DNA from: DASWTL01 sp036402155
GTDB lineage: Bacteria; Bacteroidota; Bacteroidia; Sphingobacteriales; Sphingobacteriaceae
Direction of reading: 5' to 3'
Length of the DNA stretch: 35,275 nt
Assembly (NCBI GenBank): GCA_036402155.1
Contig: DASWTL010000289.1
Location: forward strand, 1-35,275
Positions 1 through 10,600 of the stretch are shown one piece after another (the first letter of the stretch is position 1; every line of letters begins with the position of its first letter). The translations under genes and the position numbers were made by a program. The notes under the pieces were generated by a model that had not been told where the DNA came from, searched no databases, and saw nothing but the letters and a program-made list of their open reading frames with translations.

Positions 1-3000
1 CTTACCAGTTTAATAAGAAAAATCCACAGTCGCTGGGTAATAATTTCGTATTTTCTATAACTGAATTTGATAAAAAAACGCTATGGGTCGCTACCCAGGG
101 GGGCGTTTATATTTTTGATCTGGAACGGGAAAGCTTCACAAAATTTGCACCTTTAAAGGATATCTCTGTATATGACATATTAAGAGATCAGCGCGGATTA
201 ATGTGGATGGGTACCAAGTCTGATGGTCTGTTTTGTTATAATCCAAAAAGCAAAAAAACCACTAATTATAAAGTATCACGACATGCTAATTCCATATCCT
301 CCAATCACATCAGGAAATTAGTTGAAGATCATGCGGGTAACATATGGATCGGGACATTTGGACATGGGATAGATGTTTTTGATCCTGTTAAGAAGGTTTT
401 TAAAAACTACAACACAGGTAACAGTGGTTTGTCGAGTGATTTTATACTTACATTATATAAAGATATTACCGGTGACATTTGGGCCGGTACGTTCGCCGGA
501 GGGTTAAATCATTGGAAACGCTCTTCCGGAACTTTTAAAAGTTTCAGAAAATCTGATGGCAACAGCATTAACGATGATATAGTAAGAGCCATATATCAGC
601 CATCGCCGGGTAAATTATATATCGGTACAGAGAAGGGTCTGAACGTGCTTAATTTAACAACGAATCAGTTTACATCGGTTGTAAAAAAAGCCAATAATCC
701 ATTTGGATTAAGTGATAATGCCATTTATACCATCTGTGCAGATAGAGAAGGTGGAATATGGGTGGGGACCTTTTTCGGCGGTGCAAATTATTTGCAGGAG
801 AAAAGCCTGGGTTTCGAATTATACTATCCTACAGGTGAACGTAATTCACTCAGTGGTAGCGCGGTAAGCGCTTTTCTGGAAGATAAACCCGGCATGTTTT
901 GGGTAGGAACTGAAGATGGCGGATTAAACTATTATAATTCATTTAATAATACATTTAAGCAGTACCCTTTTGAAAGCGGTCAGCAAAAACTCTCTTATCA
1001 TAATATCCACTCACTATTTAAAGACAGTAAAGGAAATATTTGGATCGGCACGTTCGCCGGTGGGCTAAATGTTTATAACCCATCTACCGGAAGGGTCAAA
1101 AACTATAAGAATAATCCGTCAGATCCGTCTTCAATAAGCAACAATAACATTTATTCCATTTATGAAGATAAAGATCATGTAATTTGGGTAGGTACAACTA
1201 AGGGTTTAAATATTTATGATCCCCAGAAAGATGCTTTTAAGCTGGTTAAAGAAATGGGCCTGGGAGACAATATTATTTATGATATTTATGAAGATGATAC
1301 CAAAACGATTTGGTTCGCCACCTATGATATCGGGTTGATTTCCAATAATAAAAGGTCGGGTAAATGGAAACAGTACCTGGCAGATGGAAAAAAAGGATCC
1401 CTGAGCTCGAATAAGATTATTTGTATTTTGGATGACCATTCCGGAAACCTGTGGCTCGGAACGGATGGCGGTAGTTTAAACAGACTGAACCTTCAGGATA
1501 AAACAGTTACCGTATTTGATGAAACAACAGGTATGGATGGAAATGTTGTGTATGGGATTTTGCAGGACGATAACCGGACGTTGTGGATATCAACCAATAA
1601 TGGGCTATACAATTTTATTCCTTATAGAAACAGCTTTAAACAATTCACCAATTGGGATAATTTGCAAAGCAGGCAGTTTAATTACAATGCTTACTATAAA
1701 TCATCTTCAGGTAAATTGTATTTCGGTGGCATAAAAGGATTTAATTCTTTCTATCCTGATAGTGTGCGTGACGTTAATATTTCAAATAAGATTGCCTTTA
1801 CCAATTTTCAGCTTTTTAATAAAGATGTTAAAATTAACGATCCTGAAAGTCCTATTGATAAGCCAATAAACTATAGTGAGCGAATAATTTTATCGCACGA
1901 TCAATCTGTTATAAGTATTGAGTACGCCGCACTGAGTTTTGTTGCCCCAAATAAAACAAAATACGCCTACAAAATGGAGGGGTTTGATAAGGAGTGGAAT
2001 TATGTAGGTACACAGCGTAAGGCAACCTATACTAATTTACCTGCCGGTAATTATGTTTTTAAGGTTAAAGCTGCCGGAAATGATGGGAACTGGAATTCTG
2101 AGGGAACTAGCATCCGGTTAACAGTAAATCCTCCTTTTTATCAATCGGTTTGGGCATATATTTTATACACTTTTGCAGCAGTGGGTATTTTTATAGCTTT
2201 CAGACGGTATACTATCAATCAAACCAGGAAAGAGAACGAAATAAAACTGGAGCGTATTAACTCTAAAAAAGAGCAGGAGTTTTACTCGCAAAAAATTGAG
2301 TTTTTTACAGCTATGGCACATGAAATCAGGACACCTTTGTCACTAATCATTGCCCCGTTAGAAAAATTATTGAGCTCAAATAACTGGAAGCCTGATGAAC
2401 AAAAGCAGTTAAGTGTTATGGACGAGAATTCAGGCCGCTTACTCACCCTAGTTAATCAGTTGCTGGATTTCAGGCGTATAGAAAGCGAGTTCTATACCAT
2501 CTACAAGGAGGAAACAGACCTGGTTTCGTTGGTTCATAGCATTTATTCCAGGTTTTCGGCCATGTCATATCAAAAAGGAGTGAAATTTACTTTAAGTACC
2601 AAGGTAAGTAAACTCCTGGTCCAGATAGACCCGGAAGCTTTTACGAAAATTTTGAATAATCTATTGATAAATGCCTTTAAGTTTACACGTACAAAGGTGA
2701 AAATTGGCATTAATGAACCCCAGCAGAATAGCGACGGTGAATATTTCTTCTCTGTAACTGTTGAGGATGATGGTATTGGGATTCCGGCCTCAGAAATTGA
2801 TGATATTTTTAAGAAGTTTTTCAAAGTTTCTTCCGGAGATCATCATTACAGTAACCTTGGTGGTACAGGCATCGGTCTGGCGCTTGCTAAAGCACTTGTC
2901 GAAAAACACAATGGAAATCTGGAAGTGTCAAGTAAAGAAAAGGTAAATACAATCTTTAAAATTATAATACCTTATACTGTATCTGAAGAAGTTCCGGTGC

Positions 3001-3824
3001 AGGTAGTGGAAGACCTTGAGGAGGATGCGGCCAATGTATTGGATGAAGACAGCACAACTATTTTAGTTGTTGAAGATGATTTATCTCTGAACGATTTTAT
3101 AACACAAAGCTTAAAGGCAGAAGGCTTCAAAGTGTTTAAAGCAACCACAGGCAGGGAAGCGTTGGATGTGCTGGAAGAATATCGCATAGATCTGATACTT
3201 TCGGATGTGATGATGCCCGTTATGGATGGAATGGAACTGTGCAGCAACATAAAATCCAATATTAATTATAGTCATATTCCATTGGTGCTTTTAACTGCCC
3301 GATCCAACTCAGAATCTGAAATTGCTGCTATAGAAACAGGGGCAGATTCCTATATAGTAAAGCCGTTTAAATGGAAACACGTTTCGGCAGTAATTAAAAA
3401 TCTCTTGGAATCCAGGGTCAGGTTAAAAAATAAATTTGCCGAACAGCCATTTGCTAAAGCAAATAGTTTGACAACAAATAGTCGTGATAAGAAGTTCCTG
3501 GATAAAGTAATTGAGATCATTGAGCAACGGATCACAGATCCCCAGTTATCTGTTGAAGAGTTAAGTAAAGACTTGGCTATGAGCCGTTCCAGTCTTCACA
3601 AGAAGTTAAAATCGTTATCAGGCTACGTCCCCAATGAGTTTATCAGGCTGATCCGTCTGAAAAAGGCAGCCCAACTCATTCTGTCGCAGGAGTATAATAT
3701 TTCAGAAATAAGCTATCTCGTAGGTTTTAACTCACACTCTTACTTTTCAAAGTGTTTTGTCAGCCAGTTTAAAATGCCTCCCAGTGAATTTATAGAAAAG
3801 CACAAGGAAGGGGTTATAAACTAG
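1..3824 (+). CDS. Hybrid two-component system regulator (HTCS), 5' end outside the window
   Basis: This is a one-protein sensor and transcription regulator of the kind that controls glycan-utilisation loci in Bacteroidota. The frame is open from base 3, upstream of the first in-window ATG at 201, with propeller-like sequence (LWVATQGGVYIFD), so the true start and signal peptide lie before the window. Counting from the ATG at 201: about nine W-x-G-T propeller repeats fill residues 1-480, a Y_Y_Y domain lies near 560-645, and one membrane helix at about 651-672. The histidine kinase follows, with phospho-His H707 in MAHEIRTP and an ATP-binding lid GGTGIGLALAK. A receiver domain begins near 954 with phospho-acceptor D1002 (LSDVMMPVMDG), and a C-terminal AraC-type helix-turn-helix spans about 1105-1205. 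The periplasmic propeller probably senses an oligosaccharide. Its targets are inferred to be the neighbouring sulfatase and hydrolase genes. Confidence 0.95.
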   Translation, partial: YQFNKKNPQSLGNNFVFSITEFDKKTLWVATQGGVYIFDLERESFTKFAPLKDISVYDILRDQRGLMWMGTKSDGLFCYNPKSKKTTNYKVSRHANSISSNHIRKLVEDHAGNIWIGTFGHGIDVFDPVKKVFKNYNTGNSGLSSDFILTLYKDITGDIWAGTFAGGLNHWKRSSGTFKSFRKSDGNSINDDIVRAIYQPSPGKLYIGTEKGLNVLNLTTNQFTSVVKKANNPFGLSDNAIYTICADREGGIWVGTFFGGANYLQEKSLGFELYYPTGERNSLSGSAVSAFLEDKPGMFWVGTEDGGLNYYNSFNNTFKQYPFESGQQKLSYHNIHSLFKDSKGNIWIGTFAGGLNVYNPSTGRVKNYKNNPSDPSSISNNNIYSIYEDKDHVIWVGTTKGLNIYDPQKDAFKLVKEMGLGDNIIYDIYEDDTKTIWFATYDIGLISNNKRSGKWKQYLADGKKGSLSSNKIICILDDHSGNLWLGTDGGSLNRLNLQDKTVTVFDETTGMDGNVVYGILQDDNRTLWISTNNGLYNFIPYRNSFKQFTNWDNLQSRQFNYNAYYKSSSGKLYFGGIKGFNSFYPDSVRDVNISNKIAFTNFQLFNKDVKINDPESPIDKPINYSERIILSHDQSVISIEYAALSFVAPNKTKYAYKMEGFDKEWNYVGTQRKATYTNLPAGNYVFKVKAAGNDGNWNSEGTSIRLTVNPPFYQSVWAYILYTFAAVGIFIAFRRYTINQTRKENEIKLERINSKKEQEFYSQKIEFFTAMAHEIRTPLSLIIAPLEKLLSSNNWKPDEQKQLSVMDENSGRLLTLVNQLLDFRRIESEFYTIYKEETDLVSLVHSIYSRFSAMSYQKGVKFTLSTKVSKLLVQIDPEAFTKILNNLLINAFKFTRTKVKIGINEPQQNSDGEYFFSVTVEDDGIGIPASEIDDIFKKFFKVSSGDHHYSNLGGTGIGLALAKALVEKHNGNLEVSSKEKVNTIFKIIIPYTVSEEVPVQVVEDLEEDAANVLDEDSTTILVVEDDLSLNDFITQSLKAEGFKVFKATTGREALDVLEEYRIDLILSDVMMPVMDGMELCSNIKSNINYSHIPLVLLTARSNSESEIAAIETGADSYIVKPFKWKHVSAVIKNLLESRVRLKNKFAEQPFAKANSLTTNSRDKKFLDKVIEIIEQRITDPQLSVEELSKDLAMSRSSLHKKLKSLSGYVPNEFIRLIRLKKAAQLILSQEYNISEISYLVGFNSHSYFSKCFVSQFKMPPSEFIEKHKEGVIN

Positions 3825-4035
3825 CAGAAAGATGCAACAGGTAGAGAACTATTTAGCTGCAGGATAATAGGTTTTAAGCTTTAATCTTGTGCAGATTCTA
3901 CATTCTTTATATTATTCAATACAAGGTTTGTAATTAAGTTTCTTGTATTTGGGTAATATTGAACTATCAATATAATTGTACTCTTGAAATAAATTAATCC
4001 GTAAACCGGAAAAACTGCAAATACCGCCATCTGTT
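3825..4035 (+). promoter_or_regulatory. Intergenic region with two short dyads upstream of the first sulfatase
   Basis: This 211-base gap lies between the HTCS gene and the first sulfatase gene. Two exact inverted repeats are visible: AATACAAG (3918-3925) with CTTGTATT (3942-3949), and ATATTGA (3956-3962) with TCAATAT (3967-3973). Neither is followed by a U-tract, so they look more like operator-type dyads than a terminator. No convincing TTTG/TAnnTTTG promoter pair was found. That these are HTCS binding sites is only a guess. Confidence 0.3.
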
Positions 4036-5553
4036 ATGAGATCGTTACTACCACAAAGCATTTTATTCTGCCTTCTTCTGCTGCTTTTCAATACGGGTTT
4101 TGCCCAGGAGAAATCCAGGCCCAACATTGTTTTTATCTTTTCTGATGACCATGCATACCAGGCTATCAGCGCTTATAAGGGAATGTTATCAAAGGTTGCA
4201 CCCACACCTAATATAGATCGTCTCGCAAATGAGGGAATGCTTTTTAATAAATGTTATGTTACCAATTCATTATGTACGCCTTCAAGAGCAAGTGTATTAA
4301 CAGGTACTCACAGCCATATTAATGGAGTAAAAATTTTAAGTGATAAACTGGATTCAAGTCAGGTGACTTTTCCGTCAATTCTAAAAAGCCTGGGCTACCA
4401 AACCGCCCTGGTAGGAAAGTGGCACCTTAAATCCAACCCTGTAGGTTTTAACTATTGGGATATATTAAATAATCAGGGAGAATATTACAACCCCAATTTT
4501 ATTACAGAATCCGGAAGGAAAAGAACTGAGGGTTATGTTACGGATCTTATTACCGATAAGGCGCTTAACTGGCTAAAAAATGAAAGGGATCAAAGCCAGC
4601 CGTTTATGATCATGATACAGCATAAAGCGCCTCATCGCACCTTTGAAAAGGGGCCAAAACATCTGAGTTTATATGAAGATACCGTCTTCCCGGAGCCGAA
4701 AACCCTATTTGATGATTATGCCGGGCGAGGTACAGCTGCTAAAACACAGGAAATGAGTATTGATAAAGATTTGAGGATCGGATACGATCTGAAAGTTTTT
4801 ACCGGGAAAGAAGAGGGAGCGAAACGAAATCCCCGGTTTACAGAAGAGCAGCGCAAGGCCTGGGATGCAGTTTATGATCCAATAAAAGACGATTTCTTAA
4901 AGCGTAATCCTCAGGGAAAAGAACTCGTAAAATGGAAATACCAGCGCTATATGCGTGATTATCTGGCCACTGTACGTTCAGTTGACGATAATGTTGGCAG
5001 AGTTCTGGATTACCTTGATAAGAACGGTTTATCTGATAATACATTGGTAGTTTATTGTTCAGATCAGGGGTTTTATTTAGGTGAACATGGGTGGTTTGAT
5101 AAGCGGTTTATGTATGAAGAGTCCTTCAGAACACCGTTACTGATGAAATGGCCCTCAGTTATTAAAGAAGGCAAGGTGAACAATGATATGGTTTCAAACC
5201 TTGATTTTGCTCAAACATTTATTGAAATGGCTGGAGGTAAAGCGCCTGATAGAATGCAGGGGGCGAGCTTACTGCCCTTAATGAAATCAAAGACGCCAAA
5301 GAACTGGAGAACAAGCCTCTACTATCATTATTATGATTTTCCGGCAGTGCATAGTGTTAAAAAACATGAAGGCGTTGCAAATAAGCGATATAAGCTGATG
5401 CACTTCTACGAAATCAACGAATGGGAGCTTTACGATCTGGAGAAAGATCCTAATGAAATGCAAAACCAATATAATAATCAATCATACGCTGCTGTGGTAA
5501 AAGAAATGAAACATGAATTGGTAAAATTGAAAAAACAATATAAAGCGGAATAA
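4036..5553 (+). CDS. Exported S1-family sulfatase, Cys-type (CTPSR), possibly S1_11-like
   Basis: This is a formylglycine-dependent sulfatase that hydrolyses sulfate esters on sugars. Residues 1-23 form a Sec signal peptide ending GFA-Q, so the enzyme acts in the periplasm or beyond. Metal-binding D37-D38 lie in FSDDH. The modification motif is CTPSR with C80 as the residue converted to formylglycine, followed by GKWHL and the distal metal/sulfate site SDQGFYLGEHG. The 505-residue length is normal. The SDDHAYQAISAY start, NSLCTPSR and QHKAPHR are typical of the Bacteroidota group that contains GlcNAc-6- and galactose-6-sulfatases (SulfAtlas S1_11), but this subfamily is remembered rather than searched. 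It is close in sequence to the sulfatase at 14908, so the two are paralogues. It stands alone between the HTCS and sigma-factor genes. Confidence 0.93.
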   Translation: MRSLLPQSILFCLLLLLFNTGFAQEKSRPNIVFIFSDDHAYQAISAYKGMLSKVAPTPNIDRLANEGMLFNKCYVTNSLCTPSRASVLTGTHSHINGVKILSDKLDSSQVTFPSILKSLGYQTALVGKWHLKSNPVGFNYWDILNNQGEYYNPNFITESGRKRTEGYVTDLITDKALNWLKNERDQSQPFMIMIQHKAPHRTFEKGPKHLSLYEDTVFPEPKTLFDDYAGRGTAAKTQEMSIDKDLRIGYDLKVFTGKEEGAKRNPRFTEEQRKAWDAVYDPIKDDFLKRNPQGKELVKWKYQRYMRDYLATVRSVDDNVGRVLDYLDKNGLSDNTLVVYCSDQGFYLGEHGWFDKRFMYEESFRTPLLMKWPSVIKEGKVNNDMVSNLDFAQTFIEMAGGKAPDRMQGASLLPLMKSKTPKNWRTSLYYHYYDFPAVHSVKKHEGVANKRYKLMHFYEINEWELYDLEKDPNEMQNQYNNQSYAAVVKEMKHELVKLKKQYKAE

Positions 5554-5564
5554 GCTACAAACTC

Positions 5565-5587
5565 TCCGGGTTGGAGGAGTAACCGGA
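5565..5587 (+). terminator. Weak hairpin after the first sulfatase gene
   Basis: TCCGGGTT (5565-5572) can pair with AACCGGA (5581-5587) with one bulged G, just after the sulfatase stop codon. No run of T follows, so this is at best a weak or factor-dependent end of transcript. Confidence 0.2.
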
Positions 5588-5677
5588 ATAGAAAATTGTT
5601 GAGAGGGAGTTGTACCCGATACTGAATTTACCAAAATAAGATATCTGCGAACTCTGGCAACTTAAATCTGACCAACC

Positions 5678-6304
5678 ATGACCAATTATAACACCCTTTC
5701 GGATTCAACTTTAGTAAAACTACTTAAAGCTGGAGATAAAACGGCTTATACGGAGATTTATGATCGTTATAATTGGCTGTTACATCATCATACATTCAGA
5801 AAGCTTAACGATCGCGAAGAGGCGAGAGACGTTGTGCAAAGCTTATTCGTGATGTTATGGGCCAATCGGGAAATGATAGATATAAAAACTAACCTGCCAG
5901 GGTATTTATATACCTGTGTCCGTAATATTGTTTTAAATGTAATTGCACATAAACAGGTGCAGTCAAAATATATTTTGTCACTAGAGAACTATTATTCAGA
6001 AGGGTCCTGCAGTACAGATAATATGGTGCGTGAGCGGGAACTTGCCAGGGTAATCGAAAATGAGATTGAGGCGTTGCCACCTAAAATGCGTGAGGTGTTT
6101 CAATTAAGCAGAAAACTGCATCTTACTCATAAAGAAATTGCAGATAACCTTAGCCTGTCAGAGCAAACTGTACGAACACAGGTTAGAAATGCACTTCGAA
6201 TACTCCGGTTAAAGCTGGGTATGTTGTTATACTTCCTTTATCTGGGTGATTTATTAGTTATTTATTTTACAAGCTGTTTTTTAGTAAACCAGAATATTTT
6301 TTAA
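5678..6304 (+). CDS. ECF sigma-70 factor, FecI-like (Bacteroidota type)
   Basis: This is an extracytoplasmic-function sigma factor that would direct RNA polymerase to the downstream susC/susD promoter once released by its anti-sigma factor. Region 2 covers roughly residues 25-95 (FRKLNDREEARDVVQSLF, then LPGYLYTCVRNIVLN). Region 4 covers about 125-178 (ALPPKMREVFQLSR followed by the helix-turn-helix KEIADNLSLSEQTVRTQV). A hydrophobic tail of about 28 residues follows region 4; short hydrophobic tails are common in FecI-like sigma factors of this phylum. The fecR-like gene follows after 58 bases and the SusC protein has an STN domain, giving the classic FecI-FecR-FecA arrangement. The regulated promoter is inferred from order only. 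Confidence 0.93.
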   Translation: MTNYNTLSDSTLVKLLKAGDKTAYTEIYDRYNWLLHHHTFRKLNDREEARDVVQSLFVMLWANREMIDIKTNLPGYLYTCVRNIVLNVIAHKQVQSKYILSLENYYSEGSCSTDNMVRERELARVIENEIEALPPKMREVFQLSRKLHLTHKEIADNLSLSEQTVRTQVRNALRILRLKLGMLLYFLYLGDLLVIYFTSCFLVNQNIF

Positions 6305-6362
6305 GCTTCTACCCTATACACCCATCCTTCCTGTCTTGTATTAGGATACGTTCTGAACGGAA

Positions 6363-7496
6363 ATGAATAAACAAGACATTCAAAAATTATTTGTCAAGTA
6401 TAAGGCTGGTCTTTGCACAGAGGAAGAAAAAGCATTTTTAGAATCCTGGTATCTTCAATATGAGGATAAAGAGTTGCAGTACCTGTCACAGAATGATCGT
6501 AACAACGACCTGCAAGAGATCCGGGAATCACTGCTTTATAACCATAAAAGAGGACGGTCAGTACCTCTATTTCTGAAGGTAGCTGCGGTTGCTGCAATAC
6601 TATTGCTGGTATCTGTTGAAGCCTGGATCTTACTAAAAAAAGAATCGTCTTCCTCACAAATCGTAAAAAATGAAATAAGAGATGATATCCAACCCGGAAC
6701 TAATAAGGCAGTCCTGAGGCTTGCGGATGGCTCTATTATCGATCTAAATGGAATAAATAAAGGGAGGATTGCAAATGAAACCGGTATTGTAATTACTAAG
6801 GTTGATGACGGCAAGTTGTTATACACTATCGCCGGAAACAACATATCTACATCCCAGACGCTTAGTTTTAACACTATAGAAACCCCACGTGGTGGGCAAT
6901 ATCAGGTTGAATTGCCTGATGGTACAAAGGTTTGGCTTAATGCCGTTTCCTCCCTCAGGTTCCCAACCGGTTTTCCGGATGACGAGCGTGTAGTTCAATT
7001 AACGGGAGAAGCATACTTTGAGGTGGCTCGCGATAAAAAGCCATTCCGGGTGATGAGTAATAATCAGAAGGTTGAAGTCTTAGGTACACGCTTTAATATA
7101 AATTCTTATCTGGACAATCAGGTTGTTAAAACCACCTTGCTGGAAGGTTCGGTAAGGGTTTCTAATTTAACCTCTAAGAGTTCAAATCTATTAATTCCCG
7201 GTCAGCAAGCTTCAGTTTCAGCCCATGGTACAAAAATTTCAACAGTTGACCTTGATGAGTCAATAGCCTGGAAAAACGGATATTTCATTTTTGAAAATGA
7301 AAAGATCACCAGTATCATGAAGAAGATTTCCCGGTGGTATGATGTGGAAGTTGTGTATGAAGGAAAAATTACCGACAATGATTTTAACGGTTCAGTATCC
7401 CGTTTCGATAACATTTCAAAGGTTCTTGATGTCCTTGAATTAACCAGATCCGTTCATTTTAAACTGCAGGGAAGGAGGATAACCGTAATGCCTTGA
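6363..7496 (+). CDS. FecR-family anti-sigma factor
   Basis: This is an inner-membrane anti-sigma factor paired with the preceding ECF sigma factor. A short cytoplasmic N-terminus (residues 1-66) would bind the sigma factor. A single membrane helix lies at about 67-91 (VPLFLKVAAVAAILLLVSVE). The periplasmic part holds the FecR domain at about 175-270 (ETPRGGQYQVELPDGTKVWL, LTGEAYFEVARD) and a C-terminal DUF4974 domain at about 305-375 (FIFENEKITSIMKKISRWYD). The family is known to receive a signal from the STN domain of a TonB-dependent receptor, which fits the SusC gene 127 bases downstream. The length of 377 residues is usual. Confidence 0.95.
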   Translation: MNKQDIQKLFVKYKAGLCTEEEKAFLESWYLQYEDKELQYLSQNDRNNDLQEIRESLLYNHKRGRSVPLFLKVAAVAAILLLVSVEAWILLKKESSSSQIVKNEIRDDIQPGTNKAVLRLADGSIIDLNGINKGRIANETGIVITKVDDGKLLYTIAGNNISTSQTLSFNTIETPRGGQYQVELPDGTKVWLNAVSSLRFPTGFPDDERVVQLTGEAYFEVARDKKPFRVMSNNQKVEVLGTRFNINSYLDNQVVKTTLLEGSVRVSNLTSKSSNLLIPGQQASVSAHGTKISTVDLDESIAWKNGYFIFENEKITSIMKKISRWYDVEVVYEGKITDNDFNGSVSRFDNISKVLDVLELTRSVHFKLQGRRITVMP

Positions 7497-7527
7497 ATTG
7501 ATTGAATAACGGATCACTCTAAAAAAT

Positions 7528-7557
7528 ATGCCAGCAGTGTTGTCGCACCACTGGCAT
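7528..7557 (+). promoter_or_regulatory. Stem-loop in the fecR-susC gap
   Basis: ATGCCAG (7528-7534) pairs perfectly with CTGGCAT (7551-7557), and an inner GTG/CAC extends the stem across a small symmetric internal loop. No T-tract follows. It lies about 70 bases before the susC start, so it could sit in the susC leader or act as an attenuator or mRNA-stability element between fecR and susC. The function is unknown. Confidence 0.4.
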
Positions 7558-7623
7558 GTGGGTTCCCCGTTAAATAAATAATCGTTACATCACCACTTAA
7601 AGTAAACCCAACTAATCAAATAT

Positions 7624-10600
7624 ATGGAATATAATACCAAACCATCCTTCCGGCAGGATAGGAGATTCTCAATCCTGTTGACCGAAATCGGAAGCCGGAA
7701 AAGTTTTAAACGAAGACTTATTATGCAGATTAAACTGATTATGGTCTTTATGATAGCAGGTCTGCTGCAGGTAAATGCATCCGGTTATGCTCAAAAGATC
7801 AGTATCTCCCAACGTAATGTACCTCTTCAAAAGGTATTCAAAGAAATTAAAGCTCAAAGTGGCTATACATTTGTTTATACAAGTCAAACCCTTCAGCAAT
7901 CAGCGCCGGTAAATGTTAATGTATCTGACGTAACATTGGAGGAAGCCCTTAATGCTTGTTTTAAAGGCCAGTTACTCACATATACTATTCAGCATAAAAC
8001 AATAATCGTACAGAAAAAGGAATTGTCTGACATTGAAAATCAGGCTGTACAGCAGGCAACTATAAGAGGAAAGGTTACGGATGAGAAGGGGCTTCCAATG
8101 CCGGGGGTTACCGTTCGGTTAAAAAGCAGTAATAGGGGGGTATCCACAAATCAACAGGGAGAGTACTCGATTGTTCTTGAGTCATCAACAGGTATACTTG
8201 TCTTTTCATTTATAGGTTATACTGAGCAGCAAGTACCTATAGCAGGAAAAACAGTTATTGATATTGTCTTGCAACCTTCTTTGAAAGGGCTTGATGAAGT
8301 TGTAGTGGTAGGTTATGGTACACAAAAACGGTCGGAACTTATTGGCTCTGTTTCGCAGATTAGTGCTAAAGATGTAAATGACAGGACAACCCCTCAATTA
8401 CAGCAAGCATTAACAGGCCAACTGGCTGGAGTGACTGTAATACAACGTTCAGGCCAACCTGGAGCACCCGGAGGTGGTATTCAGATCCGGGGAGTAGGTT
8501 CATTTGGAGCCGGTACTGCACCGTTGGTTTTAATTGATGGAATACCAGGTTCTATGAATGATATAGATCCGAATGACGTTGAAAATATTTCAGTTCTGAA
8601 GGATGCATCATCTGCAGCGATATACGGATCACGGGCAGCCAACGGCGTTATCCTGATTACTACCAAAATAGGAAAGAGTGAGAACGCTACCATTTCTTAC
8701 AATGCCCACGTAGGAGTTGAAAAACCAACGGCATTCCCAGACTTTGTAAGTTCCTGGGAATATGCTTCGCTTCGAAATGAAGTAACCGGTTCAGCTGGTG
8801 GATATACCGCAGAAGAAATACAAAAGTTTAAAGATGGGTCCGATCCGTATAATTATCCTAATATTAACTACCTGGATGAGATCATTAAAAGAAATTCTAT
8901 TCAAACGGCGCACAATGTAAGTGTTTCGCAGAAGAGTAAATCATCACAATATCTGGTTTCCATGGGTTACCTGTTTCAGGACGGTGTAATTGCAAAAAAC
9001 AGCTATAACCGCTATAATTTACGGCTTAATCTTATCTCAGATATACGATCAAATCTGAAGCTTACAACTCGAATTTCCGGCGTTCAAACAATTGATAGTC
9101 AGCCAAACAGTCCTGCAGGTGTTTCTGTTGGTGAACGTGGTACATTAGGTATCATTGGTCAGGCTATACGGCTGGCACCCATTTATCCCGCCAAGTTAGA
9201 AAACGGAGATTTTGGTGTCGGAGTAACACAACGCGGCACGCCGGTTTCCTTACTTGCCAGTGATGGTTATTATAAAAATAAGATAACAGATTTAAACGGG
9301 AACTTTAAATTGGACTGGGAAGCTATACCTGGATTAAAATTTTCTGTAATAGGCGGATATACCCAGTCAAATGGAAGGGATGATACATTTTATGCAACTC
9401 AACGACTGAATGCTAACTTGTTTTTAGGCCCGTCAACTTTAAATATTAATAATTATTTTAATAACTACAAGACGTTGCAGCAGTTGGCTGAATACGATAG
9501 ATCTTTAGGGAAGCATACTTTTGGAATACTTGCCGGTCATTCGTATGAAGCTTTTTATAATGAGGAAACTAGCTCCGGCAGGATTGATTTTCCCAGTAAT
9601 GATATTACTGTAATTGATGCCGGATCTTCAGATGACCAGACTTCGGGTGGAAGTGCTGCTGAATCTGCTTTGGATTCTTATTTTGGAAGGGTTAAATATG
9701 GATATGCTAATAAGTATCTGGCAGAAGGATCAATCAGATACGATGGTTCATCCCGATTTCCAGCCAATAAAAGATATGCGCTTTATCCGTCTGCAGCTGT
9801 AGGATGGCGGATCTCTGAAGAGAACTTTCTGAAACAGAAGTTTAATTTTTTAAATGAGTTAAAGTTACGGGCCTCTTATGGGATTTTGGGTAACCAGAAT
9901 ATTGGAAATTATCCTTATCAGGAGGTTTTTAGCACAAACTTCAATTATGGTTTCGGCAATACCGTTAATACAGGGGTTGCCAATACTACCCTGATCGATC
10001 CAACTATCCATTGGGAATCTACCAGAACCTACGACATAGGCCTTGATGCAGGGCTGTGGAACGGGAAGTTAGCGTTTGGTGCTACTTATTATAACCGGTA
10101 CACCTATGATCTTCTGGTTTCACCCAACGCCAGTGTTTCCAATGTTCTAGGTTTTGGCATAGGAAGAACAAATTCAGGCGCACTTGAAAATCGCGGTTGG
10201 GAGTTTACCGTTGATCATCGTCATAGATTGGGCCGGGTAAATTATTTTTTAAGCGGTAACTTCTCCATTGTAAATAATGAGGTGTTAGATCTCGGGGTAG
10301 CGAACATCACACAACCCAATGGAATGATCGGTAATGGGTCTAATCTATTTCTGGGATACCCTATGCAACCATATTACGGATACCTTACTGACGGATTATA
10401 TGTAGATGATGCCGATGTTGCCAGTTATACGGCAATTAATAATCAATCTGCATTAAATCCCGCACCCAAGCCTGGAAACGTAAAGTATAGGGACATAAGC
10501 GGCCCTAATGGTGTGCCTGATGGTAAAGTTGACGCCACTTACGACCGGACTGTTCTTGGTAGTACTATTCCCAAATATACTTTTGGCTTAAATTTAGGAA

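Noticed and set aside
201..203. ATG at 201 as the true start of the HTCS gene
   Set aside because: The frame stays open to the window edge with propeller-repeat sequence upstream, so the gene begins before the window.
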